From the NCBI RefSeq assembly GCF_019219825.1, contig NZ_JAHUXH010000001.1:248001-312000 (forward strand): a stretch of DNA of 64,000 bases. Direction: 5' to 3'. Below the pieces are notes generated by a model. That model saw nothing but the letters and a program-made list of their open reading frames with translations. It was not told where the DNA came from and made no database searches. Positions 34,327 through 43,175 of this stretch are shown here, piece by piece. How positions within the stretch are numbered: position 1 is the first letter of the stretch; each line of letters begins with the position of its first letter. The translations under genes were made by a program, and so were the position numbers. Source of the stretch: Streptomyces sp. TRM70350 (GTDB taxonomy: Bacteria > Actinomycetota > Actinomycetes > Streptomycetales > Streptomycetaceae).

Positions 34327-36842
34327 CGCTGTGCCCCCCTCGCCAGCTGGTCGGCGGCCGGCGTCGGACCGCCGCCCTGGTATGTCACGCGCCACAGCGC
34401 GGACTTGGCGTCCGAGGTGAAGAAGCCGCGCCCGTAGTCGAGGACGTACAGCGCGCCGTCCGCACCGAACTTCCAGTCCATGAGGTTCTTGATGCCGTCG
34501 TTGCCGACCGGCACGATCTTCTTCAGCGACTCCGAGTGCACCGGCAGCCCGCCGTCACCCAGGGTCTTCGGATCCATGAGGACGGCGTTGCGCGGCTGGT
34601 CGGCGTCGTAGAAGTCGCCCACGAACCACTTGCCGTCCCAGTACGCGGGCCACTTGATGTCACTGGTGGCCGACACGTCGTCGTACCGGTACACCGGCCC
34701 GTTCATCGCGGCCTGCCCGCCGCCCTTCAGCCACGGCAGCCGGTAGGTGGCCTCCTCCTGCTGGTAGGAGGGGACGCCGTTCGCGTCACGCGGGAAGTCC
34801 GGCCCCCCGCCCTGGGGCGAGTACCAGATGTTGTTGCCGGTGACCGGCGGAAGGTTGACCAGGCCGTCGTTGTTCGGGGACTCGTTCTTCGGGTGGTCGC
34901 AGTCGTACCAGCCGAGCGGCTTCGACGGATCCGGCAGATTGCGGTCCCGGTAGGGCTGCTTGTTGCCCATGCAGTACGGCCAGCCCCGGTTGCTCGCCTC
35001 GGTGATGGCGGCGAAGGTGTCGTACTTGGCGGGGCCCCAGGTCGTCGACGGCTGCCCGGCGTCCGGACCGACCCAGCCCGCGTACAGGATGTCCGTCTTC
35101 TGGTCGACGAAGATACGGGCCGGGTTCCTGACCCCCATCACATAGATCTCGCCGCGCGTCTTCCCGCCGCCCTCGTCGGTCTCCTCGCCGGTGAAGAGGT
35201 TGCCCTCGGGGATGGTGTAGGTCCCGTCGGGTTCCGGGTGGATGCGCAGGATCTTGCCGTTGAGGTTGTTGGTGTTCCCGGCGGTGCGGCGCGCGTCGGC
35301 GAAGGAGACGCCCTTGTAGTTCGGCTCCGGGTTGTTGCCCGAGTAACCGTCGCTGAAGCGGCTGGAGTTGTTGTCACCGGTCGCGATGTACAGGTTGCCC
35401 TGGGAGTCCCAGGCCATCCCGCCGCCCGCGTGACAGCAACTGTGGATCTGCACCGGCCACTTGAGCAGCACCTTCTCGCTGCTCAGGTCGAGCTTGTCGG
35501 TGGCCGGGTCGAGGGTGAAGCGGGAGACGCGCCGCTCGGCCATCCGGGTGTCCCGGTTGATCTGCGCGTGCGGGGTGTAGTGCAGATACACCCACCCGTT
35601 CTGCTCGAACCGCGGGTCCAGCTCGATGCCGAGCAGGCCCTCCTCGACCTTGACCAGCTCGTCGCCGCCGCCCTTGTTGCCGAAGACGGTGAGCGCGCCG
35701 GCCAGGGTGACCCGCTTGGTCTTCGGGTCGTAGACGTGGATCTCGCCCTTGCCCTTGCCGATGTCCGGGTTGTTCCAGTCGGTGATCACCGGCCGGGAGG
35801 AGTCGGCACCGCCGCGGCCGATGTAGAGGACGCGGCCGTCGGGGGCGGTGACCAGGCCGTGGGGTTCGCCGATCTGGTCGTTCTGCCCGGGCTGGTTGGG
35901 CTTGGTCAGCCGCTCGGCCCGGTAGTTGCCGTTGATCGTCGCCTTGCAGTCGGCCTGGACGAGCCGGGTGGTCCACAGCAGGGCGCCGCGCAGATGGGTG
36001 CGGAAGTCGGTCTCGTCGTACGACGACACCGTGCCGCCCATGCCGGTGTAGAAGGAGCGGCCGCCGTCGTAGTCGCGGCACCAGCTGATCGGGTGGTCCC
36101 AGCCGTTGGCGCTCGCGCCGGGCTGGTACGTCGACTCGCGCACCCGGGCCACCGTGTGCACCTCGCCGGACGGGTTCTTCACCCAGTTCGGCCACTGGTC
36201 GGGGCGCTTCCACTGGACCGGCAGGTCCTTGGTGGCCGGATGCCGCCGGTCGCCGACCTCGACGGTCGCCCGCTGGACGGCCGTCGGGCTGTTCGGCGCC
36301 GGGCGGGCGCCGACAAGGCCGGTGAACCAGTCGGAGTACGGCTCCGCGCGGGCCGCGTCATGGATGCCGACGAAACCGCCGCCCGCCTCCATGTAGGCCT
36401 CCAGGCCCGCCTCCTGCTCCGGCTCCAGGACATCGCCGCCGCCGGTCAGGAACACGATCGCGTTGTAACGGCCCAGCCTGGTCCCGTTGGTGAAGACCGA
36501 GGCGTCGTCCGTGGCCTCGACCTTGAAGCGCTGCTTCGCGGGGCCGGACAGGCCGATCTGTTCGATCGCCTCGATTCCGGCGTTCACCACCGGCGACTCG
36601 TCGCCGGGCGCCGCCGACCCGTAGAAGATCAGTACGCGGACCTTCGCGCCGCCGGGCGGCGACTTGACGGACATCGTTGTCAGGGAGGGTTCCGGGGCCG
36701 GGAGCGCGCCCGCGGCGGGGCCGGAGAGCAGGCCCGCGGTGACGAATCCGGCCGTCAAGACGGCCGTCCAGGCCCGCTTTGAGGCTCTTTTCCGGCTCAA
36801 CTCCCTTGAGGCCAAGGATATTTGATGCGATGTGGACCGCAT
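34323..36842 (-). CDS. Secreted ThuA-like domain / PQQ-type sugar dehydrogenase fusion
   Basis: About 839 residues. A signal peptide is followed by a ThuA-like domain (about 70-290: VRVLIFYGSA, GFVGIHDAARAEPYSDWFTG) and a C-terminal glucose/sorbosone dehydrogenase beta-propeller (about 310-830: QIGEPHGLVTAPDGRVLY, GLLGIELDPRFEQNGWVYL, HAGGGMAWDSQGNLYIATGD). Such propellers oxidise sugars with PQQ. ThuA is linked in other bacteria to 3-keto-disaccharide metabolism. The ATG at 36842 is preferred over the GTG at 36854 because GAGGGG then has proper spacing. It is translationally coupled to the cupredoxin-DUF1080 gene and divergent from a small laccase. Confidence 0.83.
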   Translation of the reverse strand: MRSTSHQISLASRELSRKRASKRAWTAVLTAGFVTAGLLSGPAAGALPAPEPSLTTMSVKSPPGGAKVRVLIFYGSAAPGDESPVVNAGIEAIEQIGLSGPAKQRFKVEATDDASVFTNGTRLGRYNAIVFLTGGGDVLEPEQEAGLEAYMEAGGGFVGIHDAARAEPYSDWFTGLVGARPAPNSPTAVQRATVEVGDRRHPATKDLPVQWKRPDQWPNWVKNPSGEVHTVARVRESTYQPGASANGWDHPISWCRDYDGGRSFYTGMGGTVSSYDETDFRTHLRGALLWTTRLVQADCKATINGNYRAERLTKPNQPGQNDQIGEPHGLVTAPDGRVLYIGRGGADSSRPVITDWNNPDIGKGKGEIHVYDPKTKRVTLAGALTVFGNKGGGDELVKVEEGLLGIELDPRFEQNGWVYLHYTPHAQINRDTRMAERRVSRFTLDPATDKLDLSSEKVLLKWPVQIHSCCHAGGGMAWDSQGNLYIATGDNNSSRFSDGYSGNNPEPNYKGVSFADARRTAGNTNNLNGKILRIHPEPDGTYTIPEGNLFTGEETDEGGGKTRGEIYVMGVRNPARIFVDQKTDILYAGWVGPDAGQPSTTWGPAKYDTFAAITEASNRGWPYCMGNKQPYRDRNLPDPSKPLGWYDCDHPKNESPNNDGLVNLPPVTGNNIWYSPQGGGPDFPRDANGVPSYQQEEATYRLPWLKGGGQAAMNGPVYRYDDVSATSDIKWPAYWDGKWFVGDFYDADQPRNAVLMDPKTLGDGGLPVHSESLKKIVPVGNDGIKNLMDWKFGADGALYVLDYGRGFFTSDAKSALWRVTYQGGGPTPAADQLARGAQR

Positions 36843-37012
36843 GTGGTCATCCACCCCTCGTCGGTCACAGCAACAGCGCCTAGGAAGCTAGACCTCTTTG
36901 CCTCGCCCGCCAATAGGTATGACCGCGATGGCACGAACTTTGTCCTGGGTGTGGATAAACGCCGCCTGCCTCGCTACCGTCTCGAATCCCGTACCGGAGT
37001 GGGGAGTTCGGC

Positions 37013-38038
37013 ATGGACAGACGTGGGTTCAACCGGCGGGTCCTCCTGGGCGGCGCCACCGTCGCGACATCGTTGTCCCTGGCGTCCGAGGCGACCGGCG
37101 CCGGGGAGAGGGCGCGCAGCGGCGTGGCCGCGCGGACGGCCCCGGCCGGGGGTGCGGTCAGGCACGTCAAGCTCTACGCCGAGAAGCTCACCGACGGGCA
37201 GCTGGGCTACGGCTTCGAGAAGGGCAGGGCGACCATCCCGGGTCCGCTGATCGAGCTCAACGAGGGCGACACGCTGCACATCGAGTTCGAGAACACCACG
37301 GACGTGGCGGTGAGCCTGCACGTGCACGGCCTGGACTACGAGATCACCAGCGACGGCACCAAGCTGAACAAGAGCCACGTGGAGCCGGGCGCCACCCGCA
37401 CCTACACCTGGCGCACCCATGCCCCCGGCCGCCGCAAGGACGGCACCTGGCGGGCGGGCAGCGCGGGCTACTGGCACTACCACGACCACGTGGTGGGCAC
37501 GGAACACGGCACCGGCGGAGTCAGGAAGGGCCTGTACGGCCCGGTGATCGTCCGCAGGAAGGGCGACGTCCTGCCGGACCGCACCCACACGATCGTCTTC
37601 AACGACCTGCTGATCAACAACAGGCCACCGCACACCGGCCCCGACTTCGAGGCCACGGTGGGCGATCGCGTCGAGTTCGTCGTGATCACCCACGGCGAGT
37701 ACTACCACACCTTCCACATGCACGGTCACCGCTGGGCCGACAACCGCACCAGCATGCTGACCGGTCCCGACGACCCCAGCCAGGTCATCGACAACAAGAT
37801 CACGGGCCCCGCCGACTCCTTCGGCTTCCAGGTGATCGCGGGGGAGGGGGTCGGCGCCGGGGCGTGGATGTACCACTGCCATGTGCAGAGCCATTCGGAC
37901 ATGGGGATGGTGGGGCTCTTCCTGGTGAAGAAGCCGGACGGGACCATTCCGGGCTATGAGCCGCATGAGCCCCATGAGCCGCATCGGGCCGACGGCGCTC
38001 AGGGCGCGGAGGGGGCAGGCGGGGCTCACCGGCACTGA
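37013..38038 (+). CDS. Two-domain (small) laccase, Tat-exported
   Basis: A 341-residue multicopper oxidase with only two cupredoxin domains, as in Streptomyces SLAC/EpoA. The copper motifs [22 protein letters not shown] and [12 protein letters not shown] are all intact; the trinuclear cluster of this class forms between subunits of a trimer. The N-terminus [15 protein letters not shown] is a twin-arginine signal. It oxidises phenolics or other donors and reduces O2 to water outside the cell. The His-rich tail (PHEPHEPHR) is unusual. GGGGAG lies before the ATG. The adjacent secreted dehydrogenase and cupredoxin may be its electron donors. Confidence 0.92.
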   Translation: MDRRGFNRRVLLGGATVATSLSLASEATGAGERARSGVAARTAPAGGAVRHVKLYAEKLTDGQLGYGFEKGRATIPGPLIELNEGDTLHIEFENTTDVAVSLHVHGLDYEITSDGTKLNKSHVEPGATRTYTWRTHAPGRRKDGTWRAGSAGYWHYHDHVVGTEHGTGGVRKGLYGPVIVRRKGDVLPDRTHTIVFNDLLINNRPPHTGPDFEATVGDRVEFVVITHGEYYHTFHMHGHRWADNRTSMLTGPDDPSQVIDNKITGPADSFGFQVIAGEGVGAGAWMYHCHVQSHSDMGMVGLFLVKKPDGTIPGYEPHEPHEPHRADGAQGAEGAGGAHRH

Positions 38039-38056
38039 ATGGGGCGCCGACCCGGC

Positions 38057-38068
38057 GAGAGCGCTCTC
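38057..38068. promoter_or_regulatory. LacI-type operator before the lacI-family gene
   Basis: GAGAGCGCTCTC is a perfect 12-bp palindrome with the central CG expected for LacI-family sites, located between the laccase stop and the LacI start. It suggests autoregulation; I do not see the same sequence before the laccase or the ThuA gene. Confidence 0.55.
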
Positions 38069-38125
38069 TCCAACCGCCTGGCCTGCCGTTACCCTGATCG
38101 GCAGTCGCCGGTGAGGAGTCCCGAA

Positions 38126-39199
38126 GTGTCCGAGGCAGTGTCGCGTCCCACGTTGGAGGCCGTGGCCGCCCGGGCCGGGGTGTCGCGCGCGACCGTCTCG
38201 CGGGTGGTCAACGGCGGGGACGGGGTGCGTGAGCCGCTGGTCGAGCGGGTCCGGCGGGCGGTCGAGGAACTCGGCTACGTCCCCAACCAGGCTGCCCGCA
38301 GTCTGGTGACCAAGCGGCACGACGCCGTCGCCGTCGTCATCGCCGAGCCGGAGACCCGCGTCTTCGCCGACCCCTTCTTCGCGCTCCAACTGCGCGGCAT
38401 CAGCAAGGAGCTGACCGCCCACGACAACCAACTCGTGCTGCTGCTCACCGAAGACCGCGACGACCACGCCCGCGTCGGCCGCTATCTCGCCGGCGGACAC
38501 GTCGACGGCGCGCTGGTGTTCTCCCTGCACCTCGACGACGCCCTGCCCGGACTGATCCAGGGCGCCGGCGTCCCGACCGTGTTCGGCGGGCGGCCCGGCT
38601 GGAGCGACGGCAGCCTCTCCCAAGCTCCCGGCTCCACTCCAGCAGGGGCGAGCCCCACCGCGGTGTACGTCGACAGCGACAACCGGGGCGGTGCCCGCGA
38701 GGCCGTACGCCATCTCGTCGGCCTGGGCCGCAGCCGCATCGCGCACATCGCCGGGGCCCTCGACCAGACGTCCGCGGTGGACCGGCTCGACGGCTTCCGG
38801 GACGTCGTGGCCGACGCCGACCCGCGGCTGATCGTCGAGGGCGACTTCACCCCGGCCGGGGGCGAGCGGGCGATGCGCGAACTCCTCGACCGCTGCCCCG
38901 ACCTGGACGCCGTGTTCGCCGCCAACGACCTCATGGCCTCGGGCGCCCTGCGCGTACTGCGGGAACGCGGGCGGCGGGTGCCCGACGACGTCGCCGTGGT
39001 CGGCTTCGACGACATGCTGCCCATCGCCGAGCAGACCGACCCGCCGCTCACCACGATCCGCCAGGACATCGAGCAGATGGGCCGCCTGATGGCCCGCCTG
39101 CTGCTCCGCCGCCTGCGCCGGGGCCCCGGCGAGGCCGGGGCAGAGGCGGCGACCGGCGTCGTCCTGTCGACGACCCTCGTACGCCGCGCCTCTGCCTAG
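38126..39199 (+). CDS. LacI-family transcriptional regulator
   Basis: A 357-residue LacI/GalR repressor: N-terminal HTH TLEAVAARAGVSRATVSRVV and hinge helix LGYVPNQAARSLVTKR, then a periplasmic-binding-protein-like sugar domain ending in VPDDVAVVGFDDM and PPLTTIRQD. The GTG at 38126 has GAGGAG seven bases upstream. It follows the small laccase on the same strand by 87 bp and may respond to the sugar handled by the neighbouring secreted enzymes. An extra stretch of about 14 residues (SLSQAPGSTPAGAS) in the sugar domain comes from an inserted repeat. Confidence 0.88.
   Translation: MSEAVSRPTLEAVAARAGVSRATVSRVVNGGDGVREPLVERVRRAVEELGYVPNQAARSLVTKRHDAVAVVIAEPETRVFADPFFALQLRGISKELTAHDNQLVLLLTEDRDDHARVGRYLAGGHVDGALVFSLHLDDALPGLIQGAGVPTVFGGRPGWSDGSLSQAPGSTPAGASPTAVYVDSDNRGGAREAVRHLVGLGRSRIAHIAGALDQTSAVDRLDGFRDVVADADPRLIVEGDFTPAGGERAMRELLDRCPDLDAVFAANDLMASGALRVLRERGRRVPDDVAVVGFDDMLPIAEQTDPPLTTIRQDIEQMGRLMARLLLRRLRRGPGEAGAEAATGVVLSTTLVRRASA
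38615..38656. repeat. Short Streptomyces-type repeat inserted in frame in the LacI gene
   Basis: The stretch around CCCAAGCTCCCGGCTCCACT (starting 38619) followed by CCAGCAGGGG resembles a degenerate copy of a very common short palindromic repeat of Streptomyces (CCCAAGCTCTCGGCTTCGCT then CGAGCAGGG), recalled from memory. Here it lies inside a coding region and keeps the frame. Confidence 0.55.
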
Positions 39200-39230
39200 G
39201 CTCCTGGTCCGGCGGAACACGGGACGGGAA

Positions 39231-39267
39231 CCCGTGACCCGTGACCCGTGACCCGTGACCCGCGACC
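39231..39267. repeat. 7-bp tandem repeat
   Basis: CCCGTGA is repeated about four to five times, followed by the variant CCCGCGA, between the convergent LacI and methyltransferase genes. Confidence 0.75.
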
Positions 39268-39279
39268 CGCGATCTGCGG

Positions 39280-40344
39280 TCAGTCGGCCGCGGCCTCGAT
39301 GAGAGAGAAGGGTGCGGCCTCCGTGAGCGGGGTGACCGATATGAGGGACAGGCCCGCGCGGTGGCACACGTCCTCGAAGTCCTCGCGGGTGCGCTCCCTG
39401 CCGCCCACGTTCACCAGCATGTTGAGGTCGCTCAGATAGGTGATTCCGCCATCGGCGGCATGGGCTTCCGCGTCGCTGTCGACGACCTCGGGCAGCACCG
39501 GCTCCACGATCAGGACACGGCCGCCGGGCGGCAGCACCTCGCGGCAGTGGCTCAGGATCGTGACCACCTGTGCGTCCGCCCAGTCGTGCAGGACACTCTT
39601 CATCAGGTAGAGGTCCGAGCCCTTGGGAACCGAGCGGAAGAAGTCCCCGGCGATCAGAGAACAGCGTTCCGTGAGCCCGTGCCGCTCCAGCGTCCTCGGC
39701 GCCTGGGCCAGGCCCTCCTTGGTGTCGTAGAGGACACCGGTGAGACCCGGATGTGCGGCGAGTACGCCGGCCAGGAGGGTTCCGTCCCCACCACCGACGT
39801 CCGTGACCCTGGAGAACCGGCCGAAGTCGAAGGCGTACGGCAGCACGGCGGCGGTCTCCCCGGTGGCCTGGCTCATTGCCGCGTTGAACTGCGCGGACAG
39901 GTCCGGGTCCTGGGCGAGGTGGCTGAAGAAGTCCGTGCCGAAGACGGCGTCGAACGCGATGTCGCCGGTGCGGACGCTGCCGTCCAGATGCTCCCAGGCG
40001 CGTATCAGCACCGGCTCGGTGAACACCCGCACGAACGACGTGAGCGAGTCGGGGCGCCGGGGGTCGAGGAGAGCGCCCGCGGGGGTCACCGAGAAGGAGC
40101 CGGGTGTGTGTTCCTCCAGCAGGCCGAGGCCGGTCAGGGCGCGCAGCAGCCGGAGCATGGGATGGGTTTCGGTTCCGGCGTCGGCGGCCACGTCGCCGGC
40201 CCGGCGTTGTTGGTCGCCGATCAGCTCAACGACCCTCAACCGGACTGCCGCACGCAGGGTCTGCGCGGCCATGCTGCCGAAGGCGAGCCGGACGATCAGG
40301 CCGCGCTCCGCCATGCCCGCTGCTCGGACATCGGTGTTCGCCAC
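39280..40344 (-). CDS. SAM-dependent O-methyltransferase
   Basis: A 354-residue methyltransferase of the plant-caffeate/hydroxyneurosporene O-methyltransferase type. The N-terminal dimerisation domain has a winged-helix character (RLRVVELIGDQQRRAGDVA); the SAM site is VTDVGGGDGTLL (about 178-189), and the family motifs MKSVLHDWAD and LIVEPVLPE follow. It methylates a hydroxyl of a small, possibly secondary, metabolite. The GTG at 40344 has GGAAGGAAG upstream. It follows an AraC-family gene by 89 bases on the same strand. Confidence 0.88.
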   Translation of the reverse strand: MANTDVRAAGMAERGLIVRLAFGSMAAQTLRAAVRLRVVELIGDQQRRAGDVAADAGTETHPMLRLLRALTGLGLLEEHTPGSFSVTPAGALLDPRRPDSLTSFVRVFTEPVLIRAWEHLDGSVRTGDIAFDAVFGTDFFSHLAQDPDLSAQFNAAMSQATGETAAVLPYAFDFGRFSRVTDVGGGDGTLLAGVLAAHPGLTGVLYDTKEGLAQAPRTLERHGLTERCSLIAGDFFRSVPKGSDLYLMKSVLHDWADAQVVTILSHCREVLPPGGRVLIVEPVLPEVVDSDAEAHAADGGITYLSDLNMLVNVGGRERTREDFEDVCHRAGLSLISVTPLTEAAPFSLIEAAAD

Positions 40345-40433
40345 AGTGTCTTCCTTCCTTCGTTCGTCCGGTACGTACGCGAACCGGTGTGCACGGCCGC
40401 GTGAGGGGCCGGTCTCTTCGGTGCGTGAAAGGG

Positions 40434-41261
40434 CTAGCCCGCGGACGTCGCCCTCCCGGCCAGGGCGCCCGGCGTGCACCCGGCGAAGGCCAGCACGTCG
40501 CGGTGGAGATGGGCCTGGTCGACGTATCCGCACGCCAGGGCGGTGCCGGCGGCGTTCTCGCCCGCGCAGAGCGCTCGGGCGGCGTGGTCGAAGCGCACCA
40601 GCATGGCGGCGCGCTTGGGCGTGAGGCCGACCTGGGCACGGAACCTGGACCACAGCCGCTTGCGGCTCCATCCGCAGGACGCGGCGAGGTCGTCGACCCG
40701 TACCCGGCCTCGACGCGCCACGATGTGGTCCCAGACGGCGGCGACCTCCGGCGTCATCGACGGTGCCCGTGCGGCTCGCCTCGTGAGGTGGTCGTCCATC
40801 AGCGTGAGGCGTTCCTGCCACGTCGTGGTGTCGGCCAGTTGCTCGCGCAGGCGTCGCTCGTGCCGCCCCCACAGGTCCTCGAGACTGGTGACGGACCCGT
40901 CCAGTTCGCGCGGGGAGACGCCCAGCAGCGCATAGGCGGCCCGGGGCGACAAGCGCATCTCGATGCACTCGACGTGCTCGCCGCGGACGCGGGCCGGACC
41001 GGGCGACAACGGGGCCACGAGGCTTCCCAAGGGCCGGTGCCCAGCGGTGCCCTCGACGGTGAACGGGTCCTCCCCGAGCCCGATGACGACGATCACGGCA
41101 GGCTGAGGGAGCACCTGCATGTCCAGCCCGGCAGCGACACGGTCGCGGAATCCGGCCATCCGGACACCGTCGAGGGACGTGCCACCGAGGGGATGGGTGA
41201 CTTCCCAGCCGTTCTCGGTATCGCGGTGCGTGGGGGCGGAACCCACTTCGTACCTGCGCAT
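40434..41261 (-). CDS. AraC-family regulator
   Basis: A 275-residue regulator with a C-terminal AraC HTH pair: VDDLAASCGWSRKRLWSRFR and NAAGTALACGYVDQAHLHRD. The N-terminal part (DUF6597-like) has the IEMRLSPRAAYALLG block typical of this actinobacterial subgroup. The ATG at 41261 gives the usual MRRYE start; the longer GTG at 41315 is less likely. It probably controls the methyltransferase gene immediately downstream and may be cotranscribed with it. Confidence 0.82.
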   Translation of the reverse strand: MRRYEVGSAPTHRDTENGWEVTHPLGGTSLDGVRMAGFRDRVAAGLDMQVLPQPAVIVVIGLGEDPFTVEGTAGHRPLGSLVAPLSPGPARVRGEHVECIEMRLSPRAAYALLGVSPRELDGSVTSLEDLWGRHERRLREQLADTTTWQERLTLMDDHLTRRAARAPSMTPEVAAVWDHIVARRGRVRVDDLAASCGWSRKRLWSRFRAQVGLTPKRAAMLVRFDHAARALCAGENAAGTALACGYVDQAHLHRDVLAFAGCTPGALAGRATSAG

Positions 41262-41440
41262 GCCTTCAGCGTCGCCGACTTCGGTGGTCCTGTCTTGGAC
41301 GAATGTTCCGTGCACACGACCACCCGGGTCTCACCGGCAGCGGCGGGCGGCCGCGTGTCCGAGTCGCCTGATCCGACGCGCCCTGGAGCCCGGAGCCGGT
41401 CCGGCGGCCCCAGGCATGCCGGGTTCAGCGACAGCCCCCG

Positions 41441-41670
41441 GGTCGTGGGCGACGGCGGGTTCGGCGGACATGCCAGGTCGTGGGCGACGGCGGGTTCGGC
41501 GGACATGCCGGGTCGTGGGCGACGGCGGATTCGACGGACACGCCGGGCCCTCGCCGAGCCGGGCTCAGCGGACACGCCGGGCCCTCGCCGAGCCGGGCTC
41601 GGCAGGACCCGGCGCTGGCCGCCGACCCCAGGCTCAGCAGGACCCACGGCCCACCTCGCCGACGCCGGGC
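41441..41670. repeat. 35-bp minisatellite next to the VOC gene stop
   Basis: GGTCGTGGGCGACGGCGG starts at 41441, 41476 and 41511, a period of 35 bp in three copies. Two further 34-bp units beginning GGGCCCTCGCCGAGCCGGGC (41545 and 41579) follow, then decayed pieces sharing GGGCTCAGC up to the VOC stop at 41671, whose complement TCA lies in that same GGGCTCAGC word. No gene is supported in 41262-41670. Confidence 0.75.
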
Positions 41671-42456
41671 TCAGCCCTGCGGCTGTGCGCTCGTGATCAC
41701 CGCGAAGCGGGCGCCGAACGGGTCGGCCAGCTTGGCGATGCGGCCCACGTCCGGCACGTCCATGGCCTCCATCCGGACCGTCCCGCCCAGCTCCCGCGCC
41801 TTGCTCACCGCAGCGTCCGTGTCGGTGACCTCGAAGTACGGCAGCCAGTAGGCGGCATCCTCCGAGGGATCCTCGTCCAGCGGGACCAGGCCGCCGAACA
41901 TGGCGTCCTCACCCTCCCCGGCCGGGTTGACGCAGGTGTACGAGCCGCCCGGGAAGTCGACCGACGACGTCTCCCAGCCGAGCAGTGCGTTGTAGTAGCC
42001 GGCGGCCGACGCGATGTCCGGCGTGTACAGCTCCAGCCAGCACAGCGTGCCGGGATCGTTCATCACGTCCACGCCCTTGTTCAGCCCCGGCTGCCAGATG
42101 CCGAACGGCACGCCCTGCTGGTCGGCCAGGATCGCCATGTGGCCCTGACCCATCACGTCCATGGGCTCCACGAGCACCCGCCCGTGCGCCTGCTCGGCCG
42201 TCTTCGCCGTGGCCTGCGCGTCCGGGCTCTGGAAGTACACCGTCCAGGACGGCGGGCCCTGCTCACCGGTGGTCTGCATCCCCCCGGCGACGGTCCTGCC
42301 GTCCAACTGGAAGAAGCCGTAGCCGCCGGCCTCGGGTCCCGCCGACCGGAACTGCCAGCCGAAGAGACCGCCGTAGAAGTGGATGGCGCCGTCGATGTCG
42401 GAGGTGCCGAGATCGATCCAGTTCGGAGCGCCGTTGACGAAACGGGTGGTGAGCAT
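41671..42456 (-). CDS. VOC-family (glyoxalase-like) protein
   Basis: A 261-residue protein of two vicinal-oxygen-chelate domains, NWIDLGTSDIDGAIHFYGGL at 12-31 and CWLELYTPDIASAAGYYNAL at about 140-159, each followed by FGW/LGW. It resembles the Streptomyces proteins loosely called hydroxylase or glyoxalase; the reaction is unknown. GGGAGG precedes the ATG with good spacing. The 3' end merges with a minisatellite. Confidence 0.82.
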   Translation of the reverse strand: MLTTRFVNGAPNWIDLGTSDIDGAIHFYGGLFGWQFRSAGPEAGGYGFFQLDGRTVAGGMQTTGEQGPPSWTVYFQSPDAQATAKTAEQAHGRVLVEPMDVMGQGHMAILADQQGVPFGIWQPGLNKGVDVMNDPGTLCWLELYTPDIASAAGYYNALLGWETSSVDFPGGSYTCVNPAGEGEDAMFGGLVPLDEDPSEDAAYWLPYFEVTDTDAAVSKARELGGTVRMEAMDVPDVGRIAKLADPFGARFAVITSAQPQG

Positions 42457-42707
42457 CTTTGCCTCCCGGATGGGCCCGTTGCCTGCAGTGCCGAGTCTTG
42501 CATCGCCCACTGACAATCGCGTGCCGACCGGGCCCGGACAGTCACCGTCAGTGACAGCCGGGCGCCCTTCTTGTTCCCACCGCTCCCGCGCGCCGCCGTG
42601 CGCCCCGCCCCGCCGCGCGGGCATCATCGGGGCGGCCGGGGGCCCTGGACCGAAGCGTTGAGCGGGCGTTGATCGAACGTTTTTCACGCTTCGGCACGCT
42701 CTGGGGC

Positions 42708-42953
42708 ATGCACTTCGAAACCATCACCCCCGCGGACACCGCCTGGCAGGCCCAGGCGCTGTGCGCACAGACCGGGGCCGACTTCTTCTTTCCCGAGCCG
42801 GGCAGCTCGGTGCGTGAGGCGAAGCGCATCTGCGGCCTGTGCGAGATGCGCACCGCCTGCCTCGACTACGCCCTGGCGAACGACGAACGCTTCGGCGTCT
42901 GGGGCGGCCTGTCCGAGAAGGAACGGCTCCAGCTGCGCCGTACCTCCTACTGA
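42708..42953 (+). CDS. WhiB-family iron-sulfur regulator
   Basis: An 81-residue WhiB-like protein with the four cluster-binding cysteines Cys19, Cys42, Cys45 and Cys51 (C...CxxCxxxxxC) and the turn GVWGGLS followed by a basic C-terminus (KERLQLRR). WhiB-like proteins bind a [4Fe-4S] cluster and the sigma factor HrdB. The ATG at 42708 is preferred; a TTG at 42669 would add 13 residues. By position it could be WblH of S. coelicolor (from memory, not tested). It is divergent from the VOC gene. Confidence 0.88.
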   Translation: MHFETITPADTAWQAQALCAQTGADFFFPEPGSSVREAKRICGLCEMRTACLDYALANDERFGVWGGLSEKERLQLRRTSY

Positions 42954-42956
42954 TCA

Positions 42957-43175
42957 GCGGATCATCCGTACGGCCGCCGCCCGGTGCAACTCGCCGAGCT
43001 GGGCGTCCACCTGTGCGCCGTCGACACCGGCGGGATCACCGGCGAGTACCCGGCGCCGAGGAGGCCCCGCCCGTCGCCGACAACCGCGTCGACCTGGCCA
43101 CTGCCGACACCATCGCGCAGAGCCTCGCTGGCGCCGAGCACCGCCTGGTCGGGGCCGCAGCGCAGACGCCGTAGG
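42957..43175 (+). pseudogene. Possible frameshifted gene remnant
   Basis: One frame reads QLAELGVHLCAVDTGGITGE, and a +1 shift near 43055 continues as EEAPPVADNRVDLATADTIA to a stop at 43173. Together they look like the C-terminal part of a coding sequence with no start. I cannot name the family. It fills the gap between the WhiB and desaturase genes, and the evidence is only coding-like composition. Confidence 0.25.

Noticed and set aside
32179..34437. 752-codon open frame on the plus strand
   Set aside because: Antisense to the cupredoxin-DUF1080 gene; composition is dominated by Val/Arg/His/Asp, as expected for a shadow frame.
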